The position numbers and the translations under genes are program-made. A DNA stretch of 64,000 nucleotides from Doryteuthis pealeii (Eukaryota > Mollusca > Cephalopoda > Myopsida > Loliginidae), in contig CM042145.1 of the NCBI GenBank assembly GCA_023376005.1, positions 100,109,359 to 100,173,358 on the forward strand, written 5' to 3'. This document shows, in pieces, positions 24,601 through 36,002 of the stretch; position 1 is the first letter of the stretch, and every line of letters starts with the position of its first letter. Below the pieces are notes generated by a model that ran no database searches, was not told where the DNA came from, and saw nothing but the letters and a program-made list of their open reading frames with translations.

Positions 24601-25144
24601 TGTATTCACTGCGATCTGAGGTGTGTAGGGGGGGGGGCGGTTAACTATTTAACGCTTAAATTTAAATGGAATACTTACTAACAGAAATAAAAAGAACATG
24701 TTTTTTTTAGGATTGTCCTAAACTTAGAATGTACAGAGGAAACAGAACAAAATTATAGTCATAAGAAATTTTGACTATACAAAAAAAGAAAAAAAAGCTG
24801 CAATATATTTTCCTTTCTCATAAGAAAGTAAAATATTTTTAACAAAAATAAATAAATAAAATAGAATAAAAAATGAAATAAATAATGCAAATAAATGTAG
24901 ATATCAAAAATTGATTTTCGACGTCTTTTTTTATTTTTTAATAAACATTGCCGACAACGACGACGACGACGATGATAATAAATAAATAAATAAATAAAAT
25001 TTGATACTGTCTTTAATTTTTTTCCATTTATTTTTATTTATTTATTTTTTTTTTTTTTAGCTGCTTTTAAAAAAAAATTTATGCATCTCATTCGGATCGT
25101 CATTGCTACGACATAGAAAGAACAGCGCGACTGAGAGACAAAAA

Positions 25145-25215
25145 TAAAGGATAAGCTCTTGGTGAGATTCGAACTCACGTCCATCTTCGCTATCAAAACT
25201 GCAATACAGTTATTA
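25145..25215 (-). other. tRNA-like T-arm fragment
   Basis: On the minus strand GTGAGTTCGAATCTCAC is a perfect tRNA T-arm followed by a plausible 3' acceptor strand CAAGAGC. No matching 5' acceptor strand lies upstream, so it is a tRNA-derived SINE or tRNA pseudogene fragment. Confidence 0.5.
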
Positions 25216-25954
25216 AATTGTGTGTGTGATGGACAAACAATTAATAGTACGAGAAATAGAATTATTCAATTAAATTCTAATTCTGGCTGACGGAGTTTCT
25301 GCTCACTTGGGAAAGGCATGAATCCATCCCCCCTCCCCCAATAGGTCAGGTCAAGGATGACTCCCTGCTGCCTGGCAACCAGCTATAGGACAGTTGGAGC
25401 TCTTCAGCCATAAGGCAGTCTAAAAGATGGTTTTGTGGAAAAAAAAAAAAGAAGTAAATAAATAAAAATAACAAAAAGACTACTGCTTAGCTTGCTGAGC
25501 TACCGAGGAAAGGCATAAAGAATAAACTCGGTTGGTGCGAGCTGATCTCCATTTTAAACAACGAGCAGAGGCGAGATTGACAGACCACCCTCACAAGCCA
25601 CAGCGCGCACACACAGACAAACACACACGTTATATAATTTTGGTAAATAAGTATTAAAGATTATTAAAGCTGACCGGTTTCGATCTTAGGTGTTTATTTC
25701 AAGATTTTATATTATTTACAGTAAATAATTTACTGTATAAAAATCGAACTTTTTTGTTCTCTTTTTTTAACTTTTCAATCGAATGGTTTTTGTTTTCGAA
25801 TATTTTAAAATAATTTTATCTTTTTTTCCCTCCAATTTTCGCGAAATCAGTCTATAAAATTTAATTGATTTAAATGATTATTTTTTATATATATATATAA
25901 TCCTTATTCTAAACACTTTATTTTACAATATTTGTTGCCAAACATTTACACAGA

Positions 25955-26012
25955 ATGATTGATTGATTTTAATGGCATTTCAACCCATCTAGGGTTATTT
26001 TATACCTAGATG
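25955..26012 (-). mobile_element. Family A-type 3' tail only
   Basis: gattgattgattttaatggc and atttcaacccatctagggtt resemble the tail block of family A, with nothing of the body. It is short and diverged. Confidence 0.45.
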
Positions 26013-26694
26013 TCATGTTTACATTTTTTGTGCAGTTGTGTACGGTGGTGCAGAAATTAAAAACAACGATAATTCTGAATCATGGGACCCCCCACAAAAA
26101 AAAACGTATAAATAATTAATAGGACTTAACCTTTTACTAACCTTGTAGTTGGTCTCTGATTGGCCAGAGCCAATCGTGAGAACAGAAAGATAGTTAAAAA
26201 GGCCAGTTTTTGCTAGGTGTCCGAACGGAACAGATACAAATTGCATTTGCCATTCATATGCCATTTCTCCATGCGTGTTGTTCTTTATTTGGGTTGGAGA
26301 AAAACGTCTAAAAAACAATATCAAGTCTTGTGATCGTTACTAAAAATAGTAACAGACACAAAGATGAGAAATCCCAAGGAAGATCAGAAAAACAGAGAGA
26401 AGTCAGCCCAGATAGCAGATAGATGACCTGTAATCAGCCAGCTTAGAAGAAGATATGTATTATAAGATGGTAAAAAGAGAAGAAAATGGCTATTTCTTAA
26501 GAGTTTTTTTTTTTTAATTATATGATATCAAGTATTCCTATCTAATACAAATAATCTATACACAATTATATAGCTTCAAGTAACTAATGATAATAACCAT
26601 TAGTAAACAATTATAGCTTCAAATAACTATTCTTAATACAAATAATTTAGTTATATGCTATCAAGTATTCTTATCTAATACTAATAATTTTTAA

Positions 26695-26850
26695 ATACAT
26701 CTATTTGACCCATAGATAGGACCCTAACAGGTACTACCCTCTGAGTCAGAGTGGACCTGGGAGTAATGGCAATGAAGAAGTAATCCACATTTCCAAAGAT
26801 CTGCAGAAATGGAGCCTCACCTTCAGATGCAGTGTCATACAAGAACACTA
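26695..26850 (-). mobile_element. Family A fragment
   Basis: cccatagataggaccctaac, gagtcagagtggacctggg and the cttcagatgcagtgtcat block are recognisable. Both ends are truncated. Confidence 0.75.
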
Positions 26851-27382
26851 CACTGAACAGTTATAAAAGTTAGGGGTTAGGGTTAGCAGTTATTATTATA
26901 ACCTTATAATATACTTTTTATAGCTTTAACCATTCCCGTATTAAACGTGTCTTATGTTAAAAGTTTTATAATTAAAAAAGAATTGCTATTGAATTAACAA
27001 CAACATGAAATAAGTAAAAAAAAAGTGTCTTTAATATAAAAACGTGTTTTTCGTTTATAGTTTTATAATAAAAAAAATGCTACTGAAGTAACAACTTCAA
27101 TATGATATAACTAAAAAAAAGTGCGTCTACAAATTGTCTGTTAACAAACAACCAGATTTTGACGGTGAAAAGCAAAACATGTCCTTTTGAATCTAGGTTC
27201 ACCTGGGGTGCTTATTGGTGTCTAGGTCCAAGTTAATTGCTACTATAAAGAGATTTACAAATTCTGTTTTATATTGTCTTATTTCATATTGTTCTTGGAA
27301 AATATTCATAGGGTTTTGTAGAAAAATGTTGTGTTAAAGTGAGTGACACTTAAAGAGATATATTGATTTAAATATATATATA

Positions 27383-27765
27383 TATTGCCTTTGAAGAAAT
27401 TTGATAGTCTGGCTGTAAGTTAGTGTGTGATGCCTGCTGTCAGTGAAGAGCCACACGTCACTACTCAAACCCATACATAATAAGGATCTGCGCCATCTAT
27501 GAGAATCGGCACTCATTGCAAATGCAAGAGTTGTGAAACAGAGGCCAGGTTTCTTCCATCTAGCAACTGCTATTGCAAAAATCATAGCTCAAGAGAACAA
27601 AATCAAAGTAGAAAACGGATTAAAAAAAAAAATTCACAAAAATCTCTAAAATATACCAAAACAAAAATATTCCAATCCCCCAGCTTTAGAAATCTTCACT
27701 GACAGTAGTCATCACATACTAACTTACAGCCAGACTATCAAATTTCTTCAAAGGCAATAAATGTC
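27383..27765. repeat. Inverted repeat P7
   Basis: attgcctttgaagaaattt and tagtctggctgtaagttag at the left return as the inverse at 27715-27762. Arms are about 65 bp and the loop holds no recognised gene. Confidence 0.8.
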
Positions 27766-27777
27766 CCCATAAAAATA

Positions 27778-27808
<31 letters not shown>

Positions 27809-27811
<3 letters not shown>

Positions 27812-28064
27812 GCCGGGTTAGCTCAGTCGGTAGAGCGTTTAGCTAGAAACCACAAGGTTCCTAGTTTGATACCGGTCCTTGCCAACTCAGCATAGGAGTA
27901 GCACAGGGATCTGTGCAGTAAAGTAAGGAGGTGATGGTAGGTGTGGCGCTCCACCTCAGATGCCAAAAACAATCTCCTTGGTCTAGCGCTATTGAAAAGG
28001 GGATAGACTCCCTCGCTGACTGGCTGATACCAACTTTAGGCCACCCCGATGACTTTACTTACTT
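27809..28064 (+). mobile_element. SINE1 (tRNA-derived), full length
   Basis: The head GCCGGGTTAGCTCAGTCGG then TAGAGC has a tRNA D-arm and A box, and GTTTGATACCGG is a degenerate B box. The family-specific body is gatctgtgcagtaaagtaag and ctccttggtctagcgct, ending gactttacttacttta. It is a SINE, not a functional tRNA: the anticodon arm and acceptor pairing are not maintained. Confidence 0.88.
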
Positions 28065-28227
28065 TATATATATATATATAGAGAGAGAGATAGAAAGAGA
28101 GAGAGAGCAAGAAAGAAGAGAACTTTAGTGAACATATTTGTACATGCATATATCTCTATCTCACTAGATATAAGTGTGTGTATCTAACAACCTCACCTTC
28201 TCTCTCTCTCATTTTTATATATATATT

Positions 28228-28362
28228 GCCATATCAAGGTTAAAGAGCCCAGTCCTCCCTACTATTTACATATATCACAATGTGAAATGCAAACAGCTGT
28301 GTCCAGGATTTGAACTCGTCTTGCAGTGTCCATTTCCTATGACTATAACTATTACACTATGT
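28228..28362 (-). mobile_element. SINE2, head and partial body
   Basis: aaggttaaagagcccagtcc and ggatttgaactcgtcttgc followed by tccatttcctatgactat identify a SINE2 head in reverse. The 3' half is missing. Confidence 0.75.
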
Positions 28363-28536
28363 GCCCTCAACACACACACACATTCATGTACATACGTACA
28401 TATATGCTACCTATGTTCACACACACACTTGTATAGATATACTCACCACCACAGATATACATACATACACACATGGACATGCTCGTACCTATACACATAT
28501 GGATTACTGCACTCAGGAGCAGAAGAGACTATAGTG

Positions 28537-28650
28537 TTGCAAGGCAACCAGTCTAGGAGAAGGAAAAAATCTCAATTCAAACTGGCTTTACTTCACTTAA
28601 AATTGACCATGTATCACATCCTGCCTGTGGCAGAGGGGTTGGGTAAATAG
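28537..28650 (+). mobile_element. SINE2 3' half, tail type B
   Basis: caaggcaaccagtctaggag through attgaccatgtatcacatcc and gaggggttgggtaaata is the distal part of SINE2. It joins a SINE1 directly at about 28651. Confidence 0.8.
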
Positions 28651-28908
28651 ATCGGTTTAGCTTAGTCATTAGAGCATCTTGCTCGGAACCACAAGGTTCT
28701 GAGTTCAATACTGGCCCTCGCCAACTCAGCACACGAGTAGCATGGCTTGGATCTGTGCAGTAAAGTGGGGAGCTGATGGTAGAGGTGTGGTGCTCTAACT
28801 CAGATCCAAAAACCAATTCCCCTGGTCTAGTGCTAGTGAAAAGGGGACAGACTCCCTCGCTGTCCGGTTGATATAAATAATAGGCCACTCCATCTACTTT
28901 ACTTACTT
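28651..28908 (+). mobile_element. SINE1, full length
   Basis: atcggtttagcttagtcatt, gagttcaatactggccctc, then the body to ctactttacttactt. It directly follows a SINE2 3' end. Confidence 0.87.
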
Positions 28909-29189
28909 ATAGCTGTTTTGGAATTTCAGCTAACAATCGCTTTATTTTTTTTTAATTCTGAGAATGCTAAGAATTAATTTCGTAACCTAGTTTGCCTGTT
29001 GACCCATACAGTAAAAGTACATGCGAGTTAGGTTTCACTTAGCCTAGTCTATCTATCTGGCCTTCCCTCCTACTTATTGTGATGTACACCAAACCTGTAG
29101 GACAAAGGTAAGTAAGTAGTTTCAACAGTATTACTATACAGCTAAAACAATGTGAATGTTCTGGTTAATTTGCACCAAAATTTGGAGTA

Positions 29190-29335
29190 AGTAATGTTTT
29201 GTTTTACGTCATATAAACCCTTTTCTGGTCATTTAATGTTGAATCAAGTCATTTTTATATCAGGTAGCTTACAGTACCTGCTGTTGCTTAAATGGTCACC
29301 CATTTAAGTATTGAACAGGCTCCTTGCAGCTTAAC
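29190..29335 (-). mobile_element. Family B retroposon, second copy
   Basis: gtcatttaatgttgaatc, gtagcttacagtacctgc and attgaacaggctccttgc align with the copy at 36957-37132. Confidence 0.7.
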
Positions 29336-29348
29336 TTTGTTGTTAACA

Positions 29349-29575
29349 TAGTGTAATGGTTACTGTCATAGGAAATGGACACAGTAAGATGAGTTCAAAT
29401 CCTGGATGCGGCTGTTTGAATTTCACATAGCGCTAATACCCTTGGGAAAAGTATGAAACCAACTACTCACCTTCCAGCTATAGGTAAATAGAAAGGAAGA
29501 CTGGGCTCTTTAACCTGGCTATGGCAACCCGCCTAGGAGAAGGTAAACTTTAAATTCAAACCAAAGCAGCAACTA
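29349..29575 (+). mobile_element. SINE2, truncated 3'
   Basis: The head gtgtaatggttactgtcat with gagttcaaatcctggatgc and the body to gcctaggagaaggtaaac are present. The tail is lost. Confidence 0.82.
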
Positions 29576-29984
29576 CTTTGACAGCTCCTCCTCCCTCTCT
29601 TTCTTCCTAAGTTTGGTGATCTAGTGAGAACCAGTGCTTTCAATGTGACTAGATCATAAGCTTTTAAAGGTTGGTTTTATTTCTTTCAGAAAGAATCATA
29701 TTCAAAAAGCCCATGAGAGGAAATTCGCTTGCTACGAGGATGTAAACCTAGATATATTTCCCATGTTGGTAATTATTGATCTCAGGGACATGAAAATGGC
29801 TGAGATACAGCCGCTTCAGCAAACAGACTGTATTATTTACCAGTAGAATCTGCCATGGAGAAGAAAGTGAACAATTTATTATTTTTCACATTTCTCTACT
29901 GCATTGTTATTTATATTCATTCAGATATATAACGCTTCGGCCAATGTGCCCTCCGGTCTTATTCAGGGATTTCTTGTCAAACTT

Positions 29985-30165
29985 GGTTGGTTGGTCAGAT
30001 TTTATAGTATGTCAACTCTTAGGGGTTATTTTATGCTGAAAAAAGTTTTGCTTTATTCATGGATATTCTTTTTTTTTTTAGAACTCAATTTTTTTAAAAC
30101 ACATTTTTTAAACTCATTTTTTTAATCTATTAAATCCATAGATGAGTCCCTAACAGTTTGATCCT
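29985..30165 (-). mobile_element. Family A 3' part joined to an F1 fragment
   Basis: The tail block gttggtcagattttatagta, the T-rich centre and atagatgagtccctaacag are present. It abuts an F1 arm (29925-29985) and a SINE-like 3' segment. Confidence 0.65.
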
Positions 30166-30731
30166 CATTGGATGCCCCATACTTGTGACAAATCCTACTT
30201 GTGAGTAAATGATTTAAAAAAACAAATTTTTTTATACATAATTCTTATTATTGAATACCAATGAAACTATTTGAAATAAAAAATCAACATTTTATTCATT
30301 ATTCATTTTTGTCTTGATAAGTAAGCTTTAGTCTTAATGTTACAATTTATGAGCAGTCATAAATTGTAAACGTACCTGTAGTTAGAATTTTAAATAAAGT
30401 TCGTTAGAATTAAAAGTGGAGGTGGGTAATTTTCCATACCCATTTGAGATTATGATGTTCATTTGATCCCAACTTCACCTTCAGGTAGATTGAACGCATG
30501 AGAATAAGTTAGCTTTGTTAGCAGATGCGACCCAATTCCAAAGGAGCGCAGATGCGATTGTTGGCTCTGGAGGGTCAGTCTCCCCACGGTGGAATCAAAT
30601 GGGCAGGGGAAATAAAACTTGATCAAGAACAACCAAGTCTTGTTTTATTAATTAAAATATTAAAGACAATGACCAGCCCCCCAGCACTAAAAAAAAAAAA
30701 GAAAATCAACCCAGCCGAAAGCTAGAGAATA

Positions 30732-30782
30732 TGGCAGCCAACCTAGACGAGGAAGTAGAAGCAGTAAGCAGAAGTGTAGCAA
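30732..30782 (+). CDS. Possible first coding exon of an unknown gene or LINE ORF start
   Basis: An ATG in good context (gagaatATGG) opens a short acidic reading frame beginning MAANLDEEVEAVSRSVA, followed by GTAAGAAC, a good splice-donor match. The run of A just upstream and the surrounding repeats make a mobile-element origin equally possible. No downstream exon was recognised on the plus strand. Confidence 0.15.
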
Positions 30783-31261
30783 GTAAGAACTATCATCGCT
30801 ATCATCTATCTATCTATCTATATCTTTTTCTGTCTCTCTCAATTATATACCCAAGAATGTTAGAAGGATATATAACATCAATACTTTTTTGATAATGAAA
30901 TTTATTGTGTACACAACTCATCAAAGTCTCATGTCAAGTACACAGAATAATGTATTAGTGTCAGGAACATGAACAGTTCACAGTAGTAATATGCATGTAT
31001 GTGTTTGCGTGTGTGCATATGTATGTGGAGAGTGGCATCAGGTATAGTGTTGGCGGACTACAGGAAGCATGGAGGCTTTGAAAGACTCAGTGCTTCGGCA
31101 GCCTACAACAGAGGCAGGCAGTTTATTCCATGTCTCCACAACTCTGAGCGTGAAAAAATGTTTCCGAAAGTCACGTGAGCAGTGCTGTTTTCTGTCTTTG
31201 TAGGCATGCCCACTTTCTAATCACACGTCATATATGTATTGTATATAATTCTTAGAGCATC

Positions 31262-31390
31262 CCATCGTGGTATAATTGTTAGCAAGCTAGTCGCACAAAT
31301 CTGTTACTACTGAAAAGTGAGTTCGATCCCTATTAGATGCCCCATATTTGTGACCTTGTGTCAAATCCTACCTGTAGGGTAAAAATTAAA
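31262..31390 (+). mobile_element. SINE-like element of a further type
   Basis: catcccatcgtggtataatt and gagttcgatccctattag resemble A and B boxes. The tail tgtgtcaaatcctacctgt is also seen at 30150-30235. The family is not otherwise recognised. Confidence 0.5.
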
Positions 31391-31449
31391 AAAAAATTTT
31401 TTATACATACTTATGCTTGTATATAATTGACTTATATAATATGCTTATA

Positions 31450-32265
31450 TATAATTGACTTTGGTGTCTGTCTGTAACCAAAATTACATCATTGCTTACA
31501 TCACAATACCCTTATGAATTGCATAATTTTATCAATGAGTATTTAATTTATAGTCAAAATCATCAATACATAGAATAAATATTATTTATTAACAAGGTCT
31601 CTATGAAAATTTGAGGTAGATTTGCTCCATATAGGTAGATTTTGCTTATGTTATTAGGGTATTTACCTCATATTCTACGTATGTGGGTACGACACAAAGT
31701 TGTTTAATGTGGGACCACCCACAAGCCAAAGCTCATGGGATGGCAAGTGCAAAAAATGCATAGATCCTGTCAGCATTCCCCCTCAAGGAGGGTGCCTCAG
31801 GTACTGGGCAATAAACCCAGCTCTGCCCTTTTAAATTAAAAGGACAGGTGTTGCCTGGGTGGATGGCCCCCTGGGATCACGCACAGTGTCTTTGGCCACT
31901 GAACCCCCACTCCAAAGGCCGGGTTACTAGTGCATTTAAAATCCTGAAATGTGGGTTATATATTACTAAGAAATAAAGGTTTACATAATATATGGTGTGG
32001 TTAATTTGCATACTGGTTTTAACAAAACCAGGTTTAATAAATAATTACTTGGTGTTATTGATCTCTGATATTATTGTTTTATTCTCCAACGTATTAAAAT
32101 CAGTTCTATGAATGATTTTATATAGAAACCAATTGAAATATAATTAAAATAAGTGTAATCTTTTTATATGCATTTTTATTTAATTTTGTTAGTCTTTCTA
32201 ATTTATATATATTTGATTACATTAAAACTTAAATACTTACGCACGGAGGGTGTATATTCTTGTTA
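31450..32265 (-). repeat. Dispersed repeat D, copy 2, with a 235-bp insertion
   Basis: Inverse homologue of 8964-9590. Positions about 31690-31925 are absent from copy 1 and are GC-richer (acccacaagccaaagctc, ggtgttgcctgggtggatgg), so they represent a separate insertion of unknown type. Confidence 0.7.
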
Positions 32266-32401
32266 AATGTTATATAAGTATTATTGCAAGTAATTGAAAA
32301 GTAAAAATCTATAAAATTATAAGCTTTGAAAAAGAAAAATTCATAGAACTAAAAATGTTTAAAGTAAAAATTGTTAAAGTTATCAACATATGATAAAACT
32401 A

Positions 32402-32913
32402 CAGGGTGATTGTTAAGTAACTCCCTATTTTAAAAATCTCATAATTTATTTTTACACAAAATGAATATGAGAAGAACACACATAATATGGAGTTTTATTT
32501 AAAATTCTATATAGGCACCACCATTCGCCTCCAGCCTCTCAAGCCGCTCAGGAATCACATCACCTGATCTTCCCAGGAACTCTTGTGGAATTGCAGAAAT
32601 AAATTCTCATATTCGTCCTTCAAGTTTTTCCAAAGTCATTGGTTTTATAAAGTAGACTTGCTCCTTCAACCCTAAAGAAAAAAGTTGCAGGGTGTTAAAT
32701 CAGGGCTTCTGGCCAGCTCTTTTAGACCACACCTACCCACCCATCTCCCAGGAAAGTGGTGATTCAGCCATTTACGAACAACAATAGCAAAATGTGAAGG
32801 AGCACCATCTTGCATAAAAATTAAGTCTTCAATATTCTCCCAAATATTGACAACTGGCCAGATTTCATCTTGCAGCATGGTGAGATACAGGGAGTTACTT
32901 TTCAATCACCCTG
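32402..32913 (-). mobile_element. Internally deleted mariner/Tc1-like transposon
   Basis: The element has terminal inverted repeats CAGGGTGATTG...CAATCACCCTG of about 28 bp, flanked by a TA dinucleotide on both sides, the expected TSD. The minus strand keeps a fragment of the transposase with MQDGAPSHFA and ARSPDLTPCNFFL, which are the second and third blocks of the DDE/D region of mariner-like enzymes. At 512 bp it lacks the N-terminal DNA-binding part and is dead. The fragment lies at about 32672-32905. Confidence 0.9.
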
Positions 32914-33642
32914 TATACAATAGAAACATTTATAGAAGTAATTCTGGCAAAGAATTTAAAAGTATTTTGAACATTCATATATTAAAATATAATTATTCAT
33001 CAACTTGGTTGTTTAAAATTATACAGACAGTATCACCCATAAATGAGTAAACACCTAACTTTTTTTAATAAAAAAGTCAATTTTCTTCTAAACCAAAGAT
33101 GCTAGGATTTTATTATTTCTGGTGGAACATTTTACAATCAAAACAGATATTATTAAATGTCATTTATTACCAAAATCTACAGCAAAGAAATCTATAATCA
33201 AAAATAAATTTGCAGCACAACGGCAACTAAAAATAAAATTGCATAAATATATAAAGGGTATACTTTATTTTGGGACTGTTAGTTATTCATATTTTTGGTT
33301 ACAAAGTTTTAATGATGTAAAGTTGGGTAATAAATAATACCTAATATTATTTGTTTTGTTTGTATAATGTTGCACTAAGAATAATAAATCCTGGTATCTT
33401 TGGTTTAGAAGAAAAATAAGTTTGTAAATAGTTTTGAAGTAAATAAAACCTAATATTATCTATTTCGATTGTATAATTTTCCACTAAGAATAATACCTTC
33501 TAGTATCTTTGGTTTAGAATAATGGTTCTCAACCAGGGTCCACACAGATTATCATAATTACTGACATAGGCCTACTTAAAATGGTTTATTATGAATTATT
33601 TACTAGAGTATATATAAATTCTCTATAGAATTTAATTGTTAA

Positions 33643-33886
33643 CTCTTTGCCTACTTTAAGCCGCTGAGAATGGCTCTCCCATAACTGCCCAAGCAAAGTA
33701 CAAAAACCGATGGTTAGTTCATTATAATTAAGCAGAAGAACTCAGATTACAATACAAATACGACTTTATTTGAATAGAATGAATTATGTGGTGAATAGAT
33801 AGTGAATTTTGAAATATCCCATTATACAGGTAAAAAATACCAAGAAAATTTGGTACAGCAGTGGGGAAAATTTAGTAGGCAAAGAA
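33643..33886. mobile_element. piggyBac-like MITE, copy 2
   Basis: TTAA flanks (33639-33642 and 33887-33890) surround termini CTCTTTGCCTAC...GTAGGCAAAGAA. The 244-bp body aligns end to end with the inverted copy near 6.1 kb. It is nested inside the hAT composite element. Confidence 0.85.
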
Positions 33887-33904
33887 TTAAATGTCTTTTT
33901 CTCT

Positions 33905-34430
33905 GAATGTTTGAGATGAGGCTTGAAGATTAGTATTATCTGTGTTATTCGGACTATTGTTCATTGTTATTTGTACAACGTTTCGTCCGATATACCCTCC
34001 GGCCTTCTTCAGGTATTTCTTGTCGGACTCGTGGACCTTCAGTCCAATTGGACACATGGCCGAGTGGATAAGACAGTTCTAAATGACAGTTATCTCTGGT
34101 ACCCGAGTTCGATCCTGAGTGAAAGCAGTTAGAAAAATAATTAATTAACACAACTCCTGCCCCAGCTATGGTTAGCGGAATGAGAACAGGATACCCCCGT
34201 GGACTAAATAAAGGGTTGGGTTCAAAGTTCCGTGATGGATCCGAATATGACAAGAAAGTTCCCGAGTTTGAAAAGAAGGTTCCCGAGTATGAGAAGGTTC
34301 CCGAGTCCGACAAGAAATACCTGAAGAAGGCCGGAGGGTATATCGGCCAAAACGTTGTACAAATAACAATGAAGATGGGGACAATAGTCCGAATAACACA
34401 GATAATACTAAATGTCTTTTTGCAATAAAT
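33905..34430. repeat. F1 foldback repeat enclosing a SINE3
   Basis: The left arm (gaggcttgaagattagtatt, gttattcggactattg, ccggccttcttcaggtattt) returns as the right arm ending atagtccgaataacacag. Between them lie SINE3 and three to four repeats of aaggttcccgagtwygaaaa. It is nested in the hAT composite element. Confidence 0.82.
34048..34240 (+). mobile_element. SINE3 (tRNA-Ser/Leu-like head)
   Basis: GGACACATGGCCGAGTGG then ATAAG is a good A box and CCCGAGTTCGATCCTGAG a good B box, about 50 bp apart, as in a tRNA with a variable arm. The body contains cctgccccagctatggtta. It lies between the arms of the F1 repeat, and related sequence recurs at 52.70-52.86 and 54.70-54.91 kb, always with F1. 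Confidence 0.78.
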
Positions 34431-34694
34431 TTGTTTTCCTCAAAAATTAAAACATAATCATTTACTCTTTCTTTAATTTTTGATACAATTCCTTTACTTT
34501 TTTAATAGAGAAAAATATAAGAAGCTTTTTTTCTGTGTAATGGCTATAGAGGTATAGAGGTGCCCAAAAAAATTAAGAGGAAAAGATGCCCATAGATTAA
34601 AAAAGGTTGAGAACCTTTTTTTTTTTAGAAGAAAAATAAATTTGTATGAAAAATCGTTAGAGGTGTACTTATTGATGGGAAAAACTGTATATAT

Positions 34695-35130
34695 GGTTAA
34701 ATCGAACTTAACAGACCTAAATTCCACCATCATATGTCACCTTGCCGAAAGAAGAAAAAAAATACTAAAAATCAGGGAATTAACCGAATTTAATGCAATT
34801 TTCAGCATTGATATATTAATGAATAAAAGATATAATGCACTTGTTATTCTATTCAAAAACTTTTATATTTTTTCAGGTCAGTTAACTTTGAACCACATAT
34901 CTTTGATGCGTAACACAGATTCTCAAAGATACGTGGTTCAAAGTTAATTGACCTGAAAAATATAAAAGTTTTTAAATAGAATAACAAGTGCATTATATCT
35001 TTTATTCATCAATAATATCAACACTGAAAATTGCATTAAATTCGGTTAATTCCCTGATTTTTGGTATTTTTTTTTCTTTTAGCAGGGTGACATATGATGG
35101 TGAAATTTAGGTCTGTTAATTTCAAATTAA
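34695..35130. repeat. F2 snapback palindrome, copy 1
   Basis: A near-perfect inverted repeat is centred near 34913 with arms about 210 bp. The left end is GGTTAAATCGAACTTAAC and the centre is gttcaaagttaa-type sequence around a roughly 15-bp spacer. The flanks tgtatatat and tgtatatct suggest an 8-9 bp TSD. Confidence 0.85.
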
Positions 35131-35223
35131 TTGTATATCTATATTTAAAGTAAAATGAACATCAATAAACTTACCTGCAGTGGAATTATGAACCTAAATT
35201 CAGACTAGTTAATTCCTTACTTA

Positions 35224-35400
35224 CTTGGTTGGTTGGATTTCATGGCATGTCAACCCTTATTGGGTTATTTTATGCTGAAGATATTGTTTTATTCATTCTT
35301 GATGAGTATTGAAAAAAAAAAATTTTTAAACACAATTTTTTAACCTATTTTTTTCTATTTAACCCATAGATGGAAACCTAACAGGCACAATCACTCCAGG
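35224..35400 (-). mobile_element. Family A 3' part
   Basis: (GGTT)n, ggcatgtcaacccttattgg and cccatagatggaaacctaac mark this fragment. It breaks into a SINE1 3' segment at about 35402. Confidence 0.75.
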
Positions 35401-35401
35401 T

Positions 35402-35502
35402 CTGGTGCGGTGCTCCACCTCAGATGCTAAAAATAATCTCCTTGGTCTAGTGCTAGTGAAAAGGGGATAAACTCCCTCGCGGTCTGGCTGATACTGACCC
35501 CC
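35402..35502 (+). mobile_element. SINE1 distal body fragment
   Basis: gcggtgctccacctcagatg and ctccttggtctagtgctag match the SINE1 body. It is 5'-truncated and fused to family A. Confidence 0.75.
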
Positions 35503-35709
35503 CCCCACACACACACACCGCTGACTATATAGGAATACTTGAAAGGATATAACTTTTCAAATTATTTGTTTTAAGAATAGTTATTCGAAGTATTGTCAAA
35601 AAAAATTATACTATTAATTTGAATAATTTAATCTAGTTCATTTAAGGGATATTTTATGAAGCCAGAATATTCAGCTATTAAAGAAAAAATGTTTTGTGTT
35701 TTATATATT

Positions 35710-36002
35710 ACTAGAAGCGGCTACCCAGCATTGACTGGGTAGAGGGTGGGGACCTGGTATTGATTTGTTTACTTTTAAGATTCACAAATGCTGAACATTT
35801 TTAAGTAGAATTCCAATGCTATTTCTATGTATATTTTAATTTTTAAATATCTTTGAATATAAATCAAATCTTTTGCACAAAAAGCAAGAACTGGCGATGT
35901 TTAATGTGTATATATATTTACTTTGTCATCAATTGTTTTATTTTCGTAGTTTCATCCAGACATACATGCATACATACACACCAACTGCCCTTTATATATA
36001 GA
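35710..36002 (-). mobile_element. Helitron-like element, copy B (internally deleted)
   Basis: On the minus strand the 5' end TCTATATATAAAGGGCAG and 3' end GGGTAGCCGCTTCTAGT are both present in only 293 bp. The body corresponds to the outer parts of copies A and C. It is non-coding. Confidence 0.75.

Larger units (their letters stand above)
24000..25950. other. Intergenic, low-complexity AT-rich sequence
   Basis: It contains a hairpin at 24.5 kb, (ACG)n/(GAT)n and (AAAT)n near 24.96-25.00 kb, a tRNA-like T-arm at 25.15 kb and a badly degraded SINE2 body near 25.30 kb (cacttgggaaaggcatgaat). No gene was seen. Confidence 0.5.
27776..28500. repeat. Other (AT)n, (GA)n and (CA)n microsatellites
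   Basis: (AT)n at 27780-27808, (TA)n then (GA)n at 28066-28110 and (CA)n with catacata units at 28366-28490 punctuate the SINE cluster. Comparable runs occur at 1381-1413, 2399-2430, 40463-40500, 41036-41090, 46013-46045, 61878-61908 and 62528-62568. Confidence 0.85.
33520..34620. mobile_element. hAT-type composite element with nested insertions
   Basis: The left end TGGTTCTCAACCAGGG and right end AGGTTGAGAACC are hAT-like inverted repeats. The flanks gtttagaa and ttttagaa, each continuing agaagaaaaataa, indicate insertion into one unit of a local repeat whose intact relative lies at 33401. Nested inside are a piggyBac-like MITE (33643-33886) and an F1 foldback repeat carrying a SINE3 (33905-34430). 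Confidence 0.7.

Noticed and set aside
27809..27885. Possible functional tRNA gene
   Set aside because: It has A- and B-box matches, but the acceptor and anticodon stems do not pair and it continues into the SINE1 body found in ten other places.
34168..34428. Plus-strand frame with KVPEFEKK repeats as a gene
   Set aside because: It lies in the F1 foldback repeat; homologous copies at 15 and 45 kb are frame-disrupted and the arms encode nothing consistent on either strand.
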